The notes under the pieces were generated by a model. That model did not search any database and was not told where the DNA came from. It was given only the letters and a program-made list of their open reading frames with translations. The position numbers and the translations under genes are program-made. DNA of 64,000 bases from Colletes latitarsis (Eukaryota > Arthropoda > Insecta > Hymenoptera > Colletidae): NCBI RefSeq assembly GCF_051014445.1, contig NW_027488368.1, forward strand, positions 9,424,001 to 9,488,000. The letters run 5' to 3'. Of the stretch, positions 1-11,240 are shown piece after piece; the first letter of the stretch is position 1, and every line of letters starts with the position of its first letter.

Positions 1-76
1 ATAACGCTGGTTATCTCTGGGATAGTTCTGGTATTTGCAAACATCTGGCTCATACTTTCGCGTTTTTCTCATAGTT

Positions 77-252
77 GTTGGCCAGATCCTGGGATTTTTC
101 TGGTTTGGATCACGTAGTAATGCGTTACCAGACCGAAACAGTCAATTAAACCTGGTTGCGATTAATGTTTTAGAGGATAACGCCGGTTATGTCTCGGTTA
201 GGTCTGGGATTTGCCCTCATCTGGCTCGTACTTTCGCATTTTTCTCATCCTT
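77..252 (+). repeat. Representative complete 176-bp monomer
   Basis: This is the first complete monomer when the unit is phased at GTTGGCC. In order it contains the GGCCAG/CTGGCC-type symmetry region (here ending CTGGGA, so only partly symmetric), the GGATCACGTAGTAATG block, the GGTACC-related block (here mutated to GTTACC), the CAGTCAATTAAACC block, an AT-rich GATTAATGTTTTAGAGG block, the CpG-rich ACGCCGG block, the GGTTAGGTCTGGGATTTG block, and a T-rich end carrying two TTTC-tract elements. The phasing is arbitrary, because nothing in the sequence marks a natural start. Confidence 0.9.
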
Positions 253-255
253 GTT

Positions 256-270
256 GGCCAGATCCTGGCC
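256..270. repeat. Inverted repeat GGCCAG-ATC-CTGGCC, example
   Basis: Two perfect 6-bp arms are separated by 3 bp. It recurs in all monomers with GGCCAGATCCTGGCC. Monomers with CCTGGG or CCTGCG instead have only the inner arm pairs. It is one of two dyad symmetries per monomer, about 50 bp from the GGTACC palindrome. It could form a very small hairpin; a function is not shown. Confidence 0.85.
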
Positions 271-300
271 TTTCTCTGGTTTGGATCACGTAGTAATGCG

Positions 301-1351
301 GTACCACACCGAAACAGTCAATTAAACCTGGTTGCGATTAATATTTTACAGGATAACGCCGGTTATGTCTCGGTTAGGTCTGGGATTTGCCCTCATCTGG
401 CTCGTACTTTCGCATTTTTCTCATCCTTGTTGGCCAGATCCTGGGTTTTTTCTGGTTTGGATCCCGTCGTAATGCGGTTCCACACCGAAACAGTCAATTA
501 AACCTGGATGCGATTAATATTTTACAGGATAACGCCGGTAAAGACTGGGTTAGTTCTAGTATTTGCCCTCATCTGTCTCATACTTTCGCATTTTTCGCAT
601 ACTTGTTGGCCAGATCCAGGGCTTTTTCTGGTTTGGATCACGTACTAATGCGGTACCACACCGAAACAGTCAATTAATCCTGGTTGCGATTAATATTCTA
701 GAGGATAACGCCGGTTATGTCTCGGTTAGGTCTGGGATTTGCCCACATCTGGCTCGTGCTTTCGCATTTTTCGCATACTTGTTGGCCAGCTCCTGGCCCT
801 TTTCTGGTTTGGATCACGTAGTAACGCGGTACCACACCGAAACCGTCAATTAACCCTGGTTGCGATTAATATTTTAGAGGATAACGCTGGTTATGTCTGG
901 GTTAGTTCTGGTATTTGCTATCATCTGGCTCATACTTTCGCGTGTTTTCGCATACCTGTTGGCCAGATCCCGGGCTTTTTCTTGCTTGGATCACGTAGTA
1001 ATGTGGTACCACACTGTCAATAAAAGCTGGCTCCGATTAGTATTTTAGAGGATAACGCTGGTTGTGGCTGGGTTAGGTCTGGTATTTGCCCTCATCTGGC
1101 TCGTGCTTTCCCATTTTTCGCATACTTGTTGGCCAGCTCCTGGCCCTTTTCTGGTTTGGATCACGTAGTAACGCGGTAGCACACAGCAACCGTCAATTAA
1201 TCCTGGTTGCGATTAATATTTTAGAGGATATCGCCGGATATGTCTCGGTTAGGTCTGTGATATGCCCTCATCTGGCTCGTTCTTTCGCATTGTACGCATA
1301 GTTGTTGGTCAGATCCTGGGCTTTTTCTGGCTTGGATCACGTAGTAATGTG
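301..1351 (+). repeat. 1,051-bp higher-order repeat (6 monomers), copy 1
   Basis: Six different monomers recur as a block at exactly +1,051 bp (6 x 176 minus 5). One monomer carries a 6-bp loss (CACACTGTCAATAAAAG, near 1010) and a 1-bp gain (GCGTGTTTTCGC, near 942); both are repeated in copy 2. A few substitutions separate the copies, such as AAAGACTGGG near 540 against AAAGTCTGGG near 1590. Sharing of indels as well as substitutions shows that the block, not single monomers, was duplicated. Confidence 0.9.
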
Positions 1352-2402
1352 GTACCACACCGAAACGGTCAATTAAACCTGGTTGCGATTAATATTTTAG
1401 AGGATAACGCCGGTTATGTCTCGGTTAGGTCTGGGATTTGCCCTCATCTGGCTCGTACTTTCGCATTTTTCTCATCCTTGTTGGCCAGATCCTGGGTTTT
1501 TTCTGGTTTGGATCCCGTCGTAATGCGGTTCCACACCGAAACAGTCAATTAAACCTGGTTGCGATTAATATTTTACAGGATAACGCCGGTAAAGTCTGGG
1601 TTAGTTCTAGTATTTGCCCTCATCTGTCTCATACTTTCGCATTTTTCGCATACTTGTTGGCCAGATCCAGGGCTTTTTCTGGTTTGGATCACGTACTAAT
1701 GCGGTACCACACCGAAACAGTCAATTAATCCTGGTTGCGATTAATATTTTACAGGATAACGCCGGTTATGTCTCGATTAGGTCTGGGATTTGCCCACATC
1801 TGGCTCGTGCTTTCGCATTTTTCGCATACTTGTTGGCCAGCTCCTGGCCCTTTTCTGGTTTGGATCACGTAGTAACGCGGTACCACACCGAAACCGTCAA
1901 TTAATCCTGGTTGCGATTAATATTTTAGAGGATAACGCTGGTTATGTCTGGGTTAGTTCTGGTATTTGCTATCATCTGGCTCATACTTTCGCGTGTTTTC
2001 GCATACCTGTTGGCCAGATCCCGGGCTTTTTCTTGCTTGGATCACGTAGTAATGTGGTACCACACTGTCAATAAAAGCTGGCTCCGATTAGTATTTTAGA
2101 GGATAACGCTGGTTGTGTCTGGGTTAGGTCTGGTATTTGCCCTCATCTGGCTCGTGCTTTCCCATTTTTCGCATACTTGTTGGCCAGCTCCTGGCCCTTT
2201 TCTGGTTTGGATCACGTAGTAACGCGGTAGCACACAGAAACCGTCAATTAATCCTGGTTGCGATTAATATTTTAGAGGATAACGCCGGATATGTCTCGGT
2301 TAGGTCTGTGATATGCCCTCATCTGGCTCGTTCTTTCGCATTGTACGCATAGTTGTTGGTCAGATCCTGGGCTTTTTCTGGCTTGGATCACGTAGTAATG
2401 TG
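1352..2402 (+). repeat. 1,051-bp higher-order repeat, copy 2
   Basis: This is the second copy of the preceding six-monomer block, joined to it directly. A third copy would begin at 2403, but there the sequence changes to the CACACTGTCAATAAAAG variant, so the HOR stops after two units. The last monomer of each copy carries the GCATTGTACGCATAG variant of the T-rich end. Confidence 0.9.
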
Positions 2403-2680
2403 GTACCACACTGTCAATAAAAGCTGGTTCCGATTAGTATTTTAGAGGATAACGCTGGTTATGTCTGGGTTAGTTCTGGTATTTGCTATCATCTAGCTCG
2501 TACTTTCGCGTTTCTCGCAAACTAGTTGGCCAGATCCTGGGCTATTTCTGGTTTGGATCACGTAGTAACGCGGTACCACACTGAAACAGTCAATTAAACC
2601 TGGTTGTGATTAATATTTTAGAGGAAAACGCTGGTTATGTCTGGGTCAGTTCTGGGATTTGCCCTCATCTGGCTCGTACT

Positions 2681-2696
2681 TTCGCATTTTTCGCAT
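2681..2696 (+). repeat. Direct repeat TTCGCAT, 9-bp spacing, example
   Basis: TTCGCAT occurs twice with a 9-bp period (2681-2687 and 2690-2696), joined by a T tract. It sits in the T-rich end of most monomers. The other common monomer class has TTCGCGTTTTTCGCAT, with one base changed in the first element. It is a candidate minor-groove or bending element by composition only. Confidence 0.8.
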
Positions 2697-2744
2697 ACTT
2701 GTTGGCCAGATCCCGGCCTTTTTCTGGCTTTGACAACGCAGTAA

Positions 2745-2756
2745 TGTGGTACCACA
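2745..2756. repeat. 12-bp perfect palindrome, example (TGTGGTACCACA)
   Basis: TGTGGTACCACA equals its own reverse complement and is centred on a GGTACC site. It recurs in the many monomers with ATGTGGTACCACACTG. In the other two common forms the symmetry is weaker: GCGGTACCACACCG keeps only a shorter palindrome, and GTGGTTCCACACCG breaks the centre. The form changes together with its surroundings, with GGATCACG before the first two forms and usually GGATCCCG before the third. Confidence 0.9.
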
Positions 2757-4631
2757 CTGAAACAGTCAATTAAACCTGGTTACGATTAATATTTTAGAGG
2801 ATGACGCCGGTTACGTCTCGGTTAGGTCTGGGATTTGCCCTCATCTGGCTCGTACTTTCGCACTTTTCGCATACTTATTGGCCAGATCCTGTGTTTTATC
2901 TGGTTTGGATAACGTAGTCATGTGGTACCACACTGAAACAGTCAATAAAAGCTGGTTCCGATTAATAGTTTGGAGGATAACGCTGGTTATGTCTGGGTTA
3001 GTTCTGGTATTTGCAATCATCTGCCTCATACTTTCGCGTTTTTCGCACACTTGTTGGGCAGATCCTGGCCTTTTTCTGGCTTGGACCACGTAGTAATGTG
3101 GTACCACACTGAAACAGTCAATTAAACCTGGTTACGATTAATATTTTAGAGGATGACGCCGGTTATGTCTCGGTTAGGTCTGTGATATGCCCTCATCTGG
3201 CTCGTACTTTCGCATTGTACGCATAGTTGTTGGTCAGATCCTGGGTTTTTTCTGGCTTGGATCACGTAGTAATGTGGTACCACACTGTCAATAAAAGCTG
3301 GTTCCGATTAGTATTTTAGAGGATAACGCTGGTTATGTCTGGGTTAGTTCTGGTATTTGCAATCATCTAGCTCGTACTTTCGCGTTTCTCGCAAACTAGT
3401 TGGCCAGATCCTGGGTTTTTTCTGGTTTGGATCCCGTAGTAATGTGGTTCCACACCGAAACAGTCAATTAAACCTGGTTGCGATTAACATTTTAGAGGAT
3501 AACACCGGTTATGTCTGTGTTAGGTCTGGTATTTGCCCTCCTCTGGCTCATACTATCGCATTTTTCGTATACTTGTCGGCCAGATCCTGAGTTTTGCTGG
3601 TTTGGATCCCGTAGTAATGTGGTTCCACACCGAAACAGTCAATTAAACCTGGTTGCGATTAATATTTTAGGGGATAACGCCGGTTACGTCTCGGTTAGGT
3701 CTGGGATTTTCCCTCACCTGGCTCGTACTTTCGCATTTTTCGCATTCTTGTTGGCCCGATCCTGGGATGTTTCTGGTTTGGATCACGTAGTAATGTGTTA
3801 CCACACTGAAACAGTCATTAAAAGCATGTTCCGATTCGTATTCTAGAGGATAACGCTGGTTATGTCAGGGTTAGTTCTTGTATTTGCAATCATCTTGCTC
3901 ATACTTTCGCATTTTACTCATCCGTGTTGGCCACATCCTGGCCTTTCTCTGGTTTGGATCACGTAGTAATGCGGTACCACACCGAAACAGACAATTAAAC
4001 CTGGTTGCGATTAATATTTTAGAGGAAAGCGCCGGTTATGTCTCGGTTTGGTCTGGGATTTGCCCTCATCTGGCTCGTACTTTCGCATTTTTCGAATACT
4101 TGTTAGCCAGATCCTGGCCTCTTTCTGGTTTGGATCATCGTAGCAATGCGGTACCACACCGAAACAGTCAATTATACCTGGTTGCGATTAATATTTTAGA
4201 GGATAGCGCCGGTTGTGTTTCGGTTAGGTCTGGGATTTGCCCTCATCTGGATCGTACTTTCGCATTTTTCGCATACTTGTTGGCCAGATCCTGGGTTTTT
4301 TCTGGTTTGGATCCCGCAGTAATGTAGTTCCACAACGAAACAGTCAATTAAACCTGGTTGCGATTAATATTTCAGAGGATAACGCCGGTTATGTCTCGGT
4401 TTTTTCTGGGATTTGCCCTCATCTGGCTCGTACCTTCGCATTTTGCGCATACTTGTTGGCCAGATCCTGGGCTTTTTCTGGTTTGGATCACGTAGTAATG
4501 CAGTACCACACCGAAACAGTCAATTAAACCTGGTTGCGATTAATATTTTGGAGGATAACGCTGGTTATGTCTGGGTTAGATCTGGTATTTGCAATCATCT
4601 GGCTCATACTTTCGCATTTTTCGCAAACTTG

Positions 4632-5234
4632 TTGGCCAGATCCTGGCCTTTCTCTGGTTTGGATCACGTAGTAATGCGGTACCACACCGAAACAGTCAAT
4701 TAAACCTGGTTGCGATTAATATTTTAGAGGATAACACTGGTTATGTCTGGGTTAGTTCTGGTATTTGCAATCATCTGGCTCATACTTTCGCATTTTTCGC
4801 ATACCTGTTGGCCAGATCCTGTGCTTTTTCTGTTTTGGAACCCGTAGTAATGCGGCACCACACCGAAACAGTCAATTAAACCTGGTTGCGATTAATATTT
4901 TAGAGGATAACGCCGGTTATGTCTCGGTTAGGTCTGGAATTTGCCCTTATCTGGCTCGTACTTTCGCATTTTTCTCATCCTTGCTGGCCAGATCCTGGCC
5001 TTTCTCTGGTTTGGATCACGTAGTAATGCGGTACCACACCGAAACAGTCAATTAAACCTGGTTGCGATTAATATTTTAGAGGATAACACTGGTTATGTCT
5101 GGGTTAGTTCTGGTATTTGCAATCATCTGGCTCATACTTTCGCATTTTTCGCATACCTGTTGGCCAGATCCTGTGCTTTTTCTGTTTTGGAACCCGTAGT
5201 AATGCGGCACCACACCGAAACAGTCAATTAAACT
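4632..5234 (+). repeat. 352-bp dimeric tandem duplication
   Basis: A segment at 4632-4882 is repeated at 4984-5234, exactly two monomers (352 bp) apart. Both copies contain GATAACACTGG, the GCATACCTGTTGG variant, TCCTGTGCTTTTTCTG and TTTGGAACCCGTAG, a combination I saw nowhere else nearby. It is a recent local dimer duplication inside otherwise heterogeneous monomers. Confidence 0.85.
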
Positions 5235-7349
5235 GGATGCGATAAATATTTAAGAGGATAACGCCGGTTATGTCGCGGGTAGGTCTGGGATTTGTCCTCA
5301 TCTGACTCGTACTTTCACGTTTTTCGCATACTTGTTGGCCAGATCCTGGCCTTTTTCTGGTTTGGATCACGCAGTAATGCGGTACCACACCGAAACAGTC
5401 AATTAAACCTGGTTGCGATTAATATTTTAGGGGATAACGCCGGTTATGTCTGGGTTAGTTCTGGTATTTGCAATCATCTGGCTCGTACTTTCGCATTTCT
5501 CTCATCCTTGTTGGCCAGATCCTGGCCTTTCTCAGGTTTGGATCACGTAGTAATGCGGTACCACACCGAAACAGTCAATTAAACCTGGTTGCGATTAATA
5601 TTTGAGAGGTTAACGCTGGTTATGTCTGGGTTAGTTCTAGTATTTGCAATCATCTGGCTCATACTTTCGCATTTTTCGCATCCTTGTTGGCCAGATCCTG
5701 GCCTTTCTCTGGTTTGGATCACGTAGTAATGCGGTACCACACCGAAACAGTCAACTAAACCTGGTTGTGATTAATATTTCAGAGAATAACGCTGGTTATG
5801 TCTGGGTTAGTTCTAGTATTTGCTATCATCTGGCACATACTTCGGCGTTTTTCGCACACTTGTTGGCCAGATCCTGTGCTTTTTCTGTTTTGGATCCCGT
5901 AGTAATGAGGTTCCACACCGAAACAGTCAATTAAACTGGTTGCGATTAATATTTTAGAGGATAACGCCGGTTATGTCTCGGGTAGGTCTGGGATTTGTCC
6001 TCATCTGACTCGTACTTTCACGTTTTTCGCATTCTTGTTGGCCAGATCCTGGCCTCTTTCTGGTTTGGATCACGTAGTAATGCGGTACAACACCGAAACA
6101 GTCAATTAAACCTGGTTGCAATTAATATTTTAGAGGATAACGCCGGTTATGTCTGGGTTAGTTCTGGTATTTGCTATCATCTGGCTCATACTTTCGCGTG
6201 TTTTCGCATACCTGTTGGCCAGATCCCGGGCTTTTCTTGCTTGGATCACGTAGTAATGTGGTTCCTCACCGAAACAGTCAATTAAACCTGGTTGCGATTA
6301 ATATGTTAGGGGATAACGCCGGTTACGTCACGGTTAGGTCTGGGATTTCCCTCATCTGGCTCGTACTTTCGCGTTTCTCGCATTCTTGTTGGCCCGATCC
6401 TGGGATTTTTCTGGTTTGGATCACGTAGTAATGTGTTACAACACTGAAACAGTCATTAAAAGCATGTTCCGATTCGTATTCTAGAGGATAACGCTGGTTA
6501 TGTCAGACATAGTTCTGGTATTTGCAATCATCTGGCTCATACTTTCGCATTTTTCGCATACTTGTTGGCCAGATCATGGCCTTTTTCTGGTTTGGATCAC
6601 GTAGTAATGCGGTACCACAACGAAACAGTCAATTAAACCTGGTTGCGATTAATAATTTAGAGGATAACGCCGGTTATGTCTCGCTATTTTCTGGGATTTG
6701 CCCTCATCTGGCTCGTACTTTCGCATTTTGCGCATACTTGTTGGCCAGATACTGGCCTTTTTCTGGTTTGGATCACGTAGTAATGTGGTACCACACTGAA
6801 ACAGTTAATAGAAGCTGGTTCCGATCAGTATTTTAGAGGATAACGCTGGTTATGTCTGGGTTAGTTCTGGTATTTGCAATCATCTGGCTCGTACTTTCGC
6901 TTTTTTCGCATTCTTGTTGGCCAGATTCTGGCCTCTTTCTGGTTTGGATCACGTAGTAATGCGGTACAACACCGAAACAGTCAATTAAACCTGGTTGCGA
7001 TTAATATGTTAGAGGATAACGCCGGTTACGTCTCTGTTAGGTCTGGGATTTTCCCTCATCTGGCTCGTACATTCGCGTTTTTCGCATACTTGTTGGCCAG
7101 ATCCTGGGCTTTTTCTGGTTTGGATCACGTAGTAATGTGGTACCACACTGAAACAGTCAATTAAACCTGGTTGCGATTAATATTTTAGAGGATAACGCCG
7201 GGTATGTCTCGGGTAGGTCTGGGATTTGCCCACATCTGGCTCGTACTTTCGCTTTTTTCGCATTCTTGTTGGCCAGATTCTGGCCTCTTTCTGGTTTGGA
7301 TCACGTAGTAATGCGGTACAACACCGAAACAGTCAATTAAACCTGGTTG
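5235..7349 (+). repeat. Heterogeneous monomers, 703-bp and long-range repeats
   Basis: Satellite only. The variant TTTGTCCTCATCTGACTCG occurs at 5292 and 5995 (703 bp, four monomers minus 1 bp) and again near 12153. The block 5618-6088 is repeated at about 11776-12246, 6,158 bp away, sharing AATATTTCAGAGAATAACG and CATACTTCGGCG. The monomers at 6480-6860 (GTCAGACATAG, GCATTTTGCGC, CAGTTAATAGAAGC) recur 1,408 bp downstream. I see no gene. Confidence 0.75.
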
Positions 7350-10300
7350 CGATTAATATGTTAGGGGATAACGCCGGTTACGTCTCTGTTAGGTCTGGGA
7401 TTTTCCCTCATCTGGCTCGTACTTTCGCGTTTCTCGCATTCTTGTTGGCCCGATCCTGGGATTTTTCTGGTTTGGATCACGTAGTAATGTGTTACAACAC
7501 TGAAACAGTCATTAAAAGCATGTTCCGATTCGTATTCTAGAGGATAACGCTGGTTATGTCAGGGTTAGTTCTGGAATTTGCAATCATCTGGCTCATACTT
7601 TCGCATTTTTCGCATACTTGTTGGCCAGATCCTGGCCTTTCTCTGGTTTGGATCACGTAGTAATGCGGTACCACACCGAAACAGTCAATTAAACCTGGTT
7701 GCGATTAATATTTTAGAGGATAACACTGGTTATGTCTGGGTTAGTTCTGGTATTTGCCCACATCTGGCTCGTACTTTCGCATTTTTCGCATACTTGTTGG
7801 CCAGATCCTGGGATTTTTCTGGTTTGGATCTCGTAGTAATGTGTTACCACACTGAAACAGTCATTAAAAGCATGTTCCGATTCGTATTTTAGAGGATAAC
7901 GCTGGTTATGTCAGACATAGTTCTGGTATTTGCAATCATCTGGCTCATACTTTCGCATTTTTCGCATACTTGTTGGCCAGATCATGGCATTTTTCTGGTT
8001 TGGATCACGTAGTAATGCGGTACCACACCGAAACAGTCAATTAAACCTGGTTGCGATTAATATTTTAGAGGATAACGCCGGTTATGTCTCGGTATTTTCT
8101 GGGATTTGCCCTCATCTGGCTCGTACTTTCGCATTTTGCGCATACTTGTTGGCCAGATACTGGCCTTTTTCTGGTTTGGATCACGTAGTAATGTGGTACC
8201 ACACTGAAACAGTTAATAGAAGCTGGTTCCGATCAGTATTTTAGAGGATAACGCTGGTTATGTCTGGGTTAGTTCTGGTATTTGCAATCATCTGGCTCAT
8301 ACATTCGCGTTTTTCGCATACTTGTTGGCCAGATCCTGGGCTTTTTCTGGTTTGGATCACGTAGTAATGTGGTACCACACTGAAACAGTCAATTAAACCT
8401 GGTTGCGATTAATATTTTAGAGGATAACGCCGGGTATGTCTCGGGTAGGTCTGGGATTTGCCCACATCTGGCTCGTACTTTCGCATTTTTCGCATTCTTG
8501 TTGGCCAGATTCTGGCCTCTTTCTGGTTTGGATCACGTAGTAATGCGGTACAACGCCGATACAGTCAATTAAACCTGGTTGCGATTAATATTTTAGTGGA
8601 TAACGCTGGTTATGTCTCGGTTAGGTCTGGGATTTGCACCCATCTGGCTCGTACTTTCCCATTTTTCGCATACTTGTTGGCCAGACCCTGGCCCTTTTCT
8701 GGTTTGGATCACGTAGTAATGTGGTACCACACTGAAACAGTCAATAGAAGCTGGTTCCTATAGGTATTTTAGAGGATAACGCTGGTTATGTCTGGGTTAG
8801 TTCTGGTATTTGCTATTATCTGGCACATACTTTCGCGTTTTTCGCATACTTGTTGGCCAGATCCTGGGCTTTTTCTGGTTTGGATCACGTAGTAATGCGG
8901 TACCACACCGAAACAGTCAATTAAATCTGGTTGCGATTAATATTTTAGAGGATAACGCTGTTTATGTCTGGGATAGTTCTGGTATTTGCAATCATCTGGC
9001 TCATACTTTCGCGTTTTTCTCATAGTTGTTGGCCAGACCCTGGGTTTTTTCTGGTTTGGATCACGTAGTAATGCGTTACCACACCGAAACAGTCAATTAA
9101 ACCTGGTTGCGATTAATATTTTAGAGGATAACGCCGGTTATGTCTCGGTTAGGTCTGGGATTTGCCCTCATCTGTCCCGTACTTTCGCATTTTTCTCATC
9201 CTTGTTGGCCAGATCCTGGGTTTTTTCTGGTTTGGATCCTGTAGTAATGTGGTTCCACACCGAAACAGTCAATTAAACCTGGTTGCGATTAATATGTTAG
9301 GGGATAACGCCGGTTACGTCTCGGTTAGGTCTGGGATTTTCCCTCATCTGGCTCGTACTTTCGCGTTTCTCGCATTCTTGTTGGCCCGATCCTGGGATTT
9401 TTCTGGTTTGGATCACGTAGTAATGTGTTACAACACTGAAACAGTCATTAAAAGCATGTTCCGATTCGTATTCTAGAGGATAACGCTGGTTATGTCAGAC
9501 ATAGTTCTGGTATTTGCAATCATCAGGCTCATACTTTCGCATTTTTCGCATACTTGTTGGCCAGATCATGGCCTTTTTCTGGTTTGGATCACGTAGTAAT
9601 GCGGTACCACACCGAAACAGTCAATTAAACCTGGTTGCGATTAATATTTTAGAGGATAACGCCGGTTATGTCTCGGTATTTTCTGGGATTTGCCCTCATC
9701 TGGCTCGTACTTTCGCATTTTGCGCATACTTGTTGGCCAGATACTGGCCTTTTTCTGGTTTGGATCACGTAGTAATGTGGTACCACACTGAAACAGTTAA
9801 TAGAAGCTGGTTCCGATCAGTATTTTAGAGGATAACGCTGGTTATGTCTGGGTTAGTTCTGGTATTTGCAATCATCTGGCTCATACATTCGCGTTTTTCG
9901 CATACTTGTTGGCCAGATCCTGGGCTTTTTCTGGTTTGGATGAGGTAGTAATGCGGTACAACACCGAAACAGTCAATTAAACCTGGTTGCGATTAATATT
10001 TTAGAGGATAACGCCGGGTATGTCTCGGGTAGGTCTGGGATTTGCCCACATCTGGCTCGTACTTTCGCATTTTTCGCATACTTGTTGGCCAGATCCTGGG
10101 ATTTTTCTGGTTTGGATCTCGTAGTAATGTGTTACCACACTGAAACAGTCATTAAAAGCATGTTCCGATTCGTATTTTAGAGGATAACGCTGGTTATGTC
10201 AGACATAGTTCTGGTATTTGCAATCATCTGGCTCATACTTTCGCATTTTTCGCATACTTGTTGGCCAGATCATGGCCTTTTTCTGGTTTGGATCACGTAG

Positions 10301-11240
10301 TAATGCGGTACCACACCGAAACAGTCAATTAAACCTGGTTGCGATTAATATTTTAGAGGATAACGCCGGTTATGTCTCGGTATTTTCTGGGATTTGCCCT
10401 CATCTGGCTCGTACTTTCGCATTTTGCGCATACTTGTTGGCCAGATACTGGCCTTTTTCTGGTTTGGATCACGTAGTAATGTGGTACCACACTGAAACAG
10501 TTAATAGAAGCTGGTTCCGATCAGTATTTTAGAGGATAACGCTGGTTATGTCTGGGTTAGTTCTGGTATTTGCAATCATCTGGCTCATACATTCGCGTTT
10601 TTCGCATACTTGTTGGCCAGATCCTGGGCTTTTTCGGGTTTGGATCACGTAGTAATGTGGTACCACACTGAAACAGTCAATTAAACCTGGTTGCGATTAA
10701 TATTTTAGAGGATAACGCCGGGTATGTCTCGGGTAGGTCTGGGATTTGCCCACATCTGGCTCGTACTTTCGCTTTTTTCGCATTCTTGTTGGCCAGATTC
10801 TGGCCTCTTTCTGGTTTGGATCACGTAGTAATGCGGTACAACACCGATACAGTCAATTAAACGTGGTTGCGATTAATATTTTAGAGGATAACGCTGGTTA
10901 TGTCTCGGTTAGGTCTGGGATTTGCCCCCATCTGGCTCGTACTTTCCCATTTTTCGCATACTTGTTGGCCAGACCCTGGCCCTTTTCTGGTTTGAATCAC
11001 GTAGTAATGTGGTACCACACTGAAACAGTCAATAGAAGCTGCTTCATATAGGTATTTTAGAGGATAACGCTGGTTATGTCTGGGTTAGTTCTGGTATTTG
11101 CTATCATCTGGCACATACTTTCGCGTTTTTCGCATACTTGTTGGCCAGATCCTGGGCTTTTTCTGGTTTGGATCACGTAGTAATGCGGTACCACACCGAA
11201 ACAGTCAATTAAATCTGGTTGCGATTAATATTTTAGAGGA
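7350..11240 (+). repeat. HOR mosaic with 704/1,408/1,584/1,936/2,288-bp periods
   Basis: The segment 7750-8950 recurs at 10038-11238 (2,288 bp, 13 monomers). The GTCAGACATAG monomer group occurs at about 6500, 7910, 9494 and 10198, giving spacings of 1,408, 1,584 and 704 bp, all exact multiples of 176. The stretch 9476-9938 is repeated at 10180-10642. Around 7350-7540 and 9286-9476 the spacing is 1,936 bp. Different parts of one monomer group therefore have different nearest relatives, which indicates repeated unequal exchange rather than a simple HOR. Confidence 0.8.

Larger units (their letters stand above)
1..345 (+). repeat. Long-range duplicate of 11416-11760
   Basis: The opening of the window recurs at a distance of 11,415 bp. 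Shared unusual variants include GGTTATCTCTGGGATAG, TTTGCAAACATCTGG, the CTCATAGTTG T-tract variant and CAGACCG in place of CACACCG. Only scattered substitutions separate the copies (for example GGATCACG here against GGATCGCG near 11700). The match fades after about 345, where this copy has TTTTACAGG and the other TTTTAGAGG. The left limit lies outside the window, so the duplicated block may be longer. Confidence 0.85.
2403..4631 (+). repeat. Irregular monomers with an ~873-bp partial duplication
   Basis: This stretch is satellite monomers only. Two of them (about 2300-2535 and 3174-3408) are related at ~873 bp: they share TGTGATATGCCC, GCATTGTACGC, CACACTGTCAATAAAAG and CTCGCAAACTAGTTGG. Near 3816 the AGCATGTTCCGATTCG variant first appears, a marker of a subfamily that recurs near 6460, 7515 and 9455. 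I see no gene. Confidence 0.75.

Noticed and set aside
35..325. Repeated ~96-codon open frames on the + strand, one per monomer, looking like a protein family
   Set aside because: They recur because the DNA is tandem. Each overlaps the next in another frame (176 is not a multiple of 3), they mostly begin with TTG in TTTGCC/TTTGCA and not ATG, and they end at the same CAATTAA. There is no ribosome-site or promoter pattern, and indels are not restricted to multiples of 3.
2841..3107. Minus-strand open frames of 65-104 codons
   Set aside because: These are antisense readings of the same monomers, present only where a local substitution removes a stop. Their conservation follows the DNA repeat and they show no independent coding signal.
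3878..4327. 149-codon open frame that could suggest a fused tandem-repeat protein
   Set aside because: One monomer has a single inserted base (GGATCATCGTAG near 4135) that restores frame between two units; no other support for coding.
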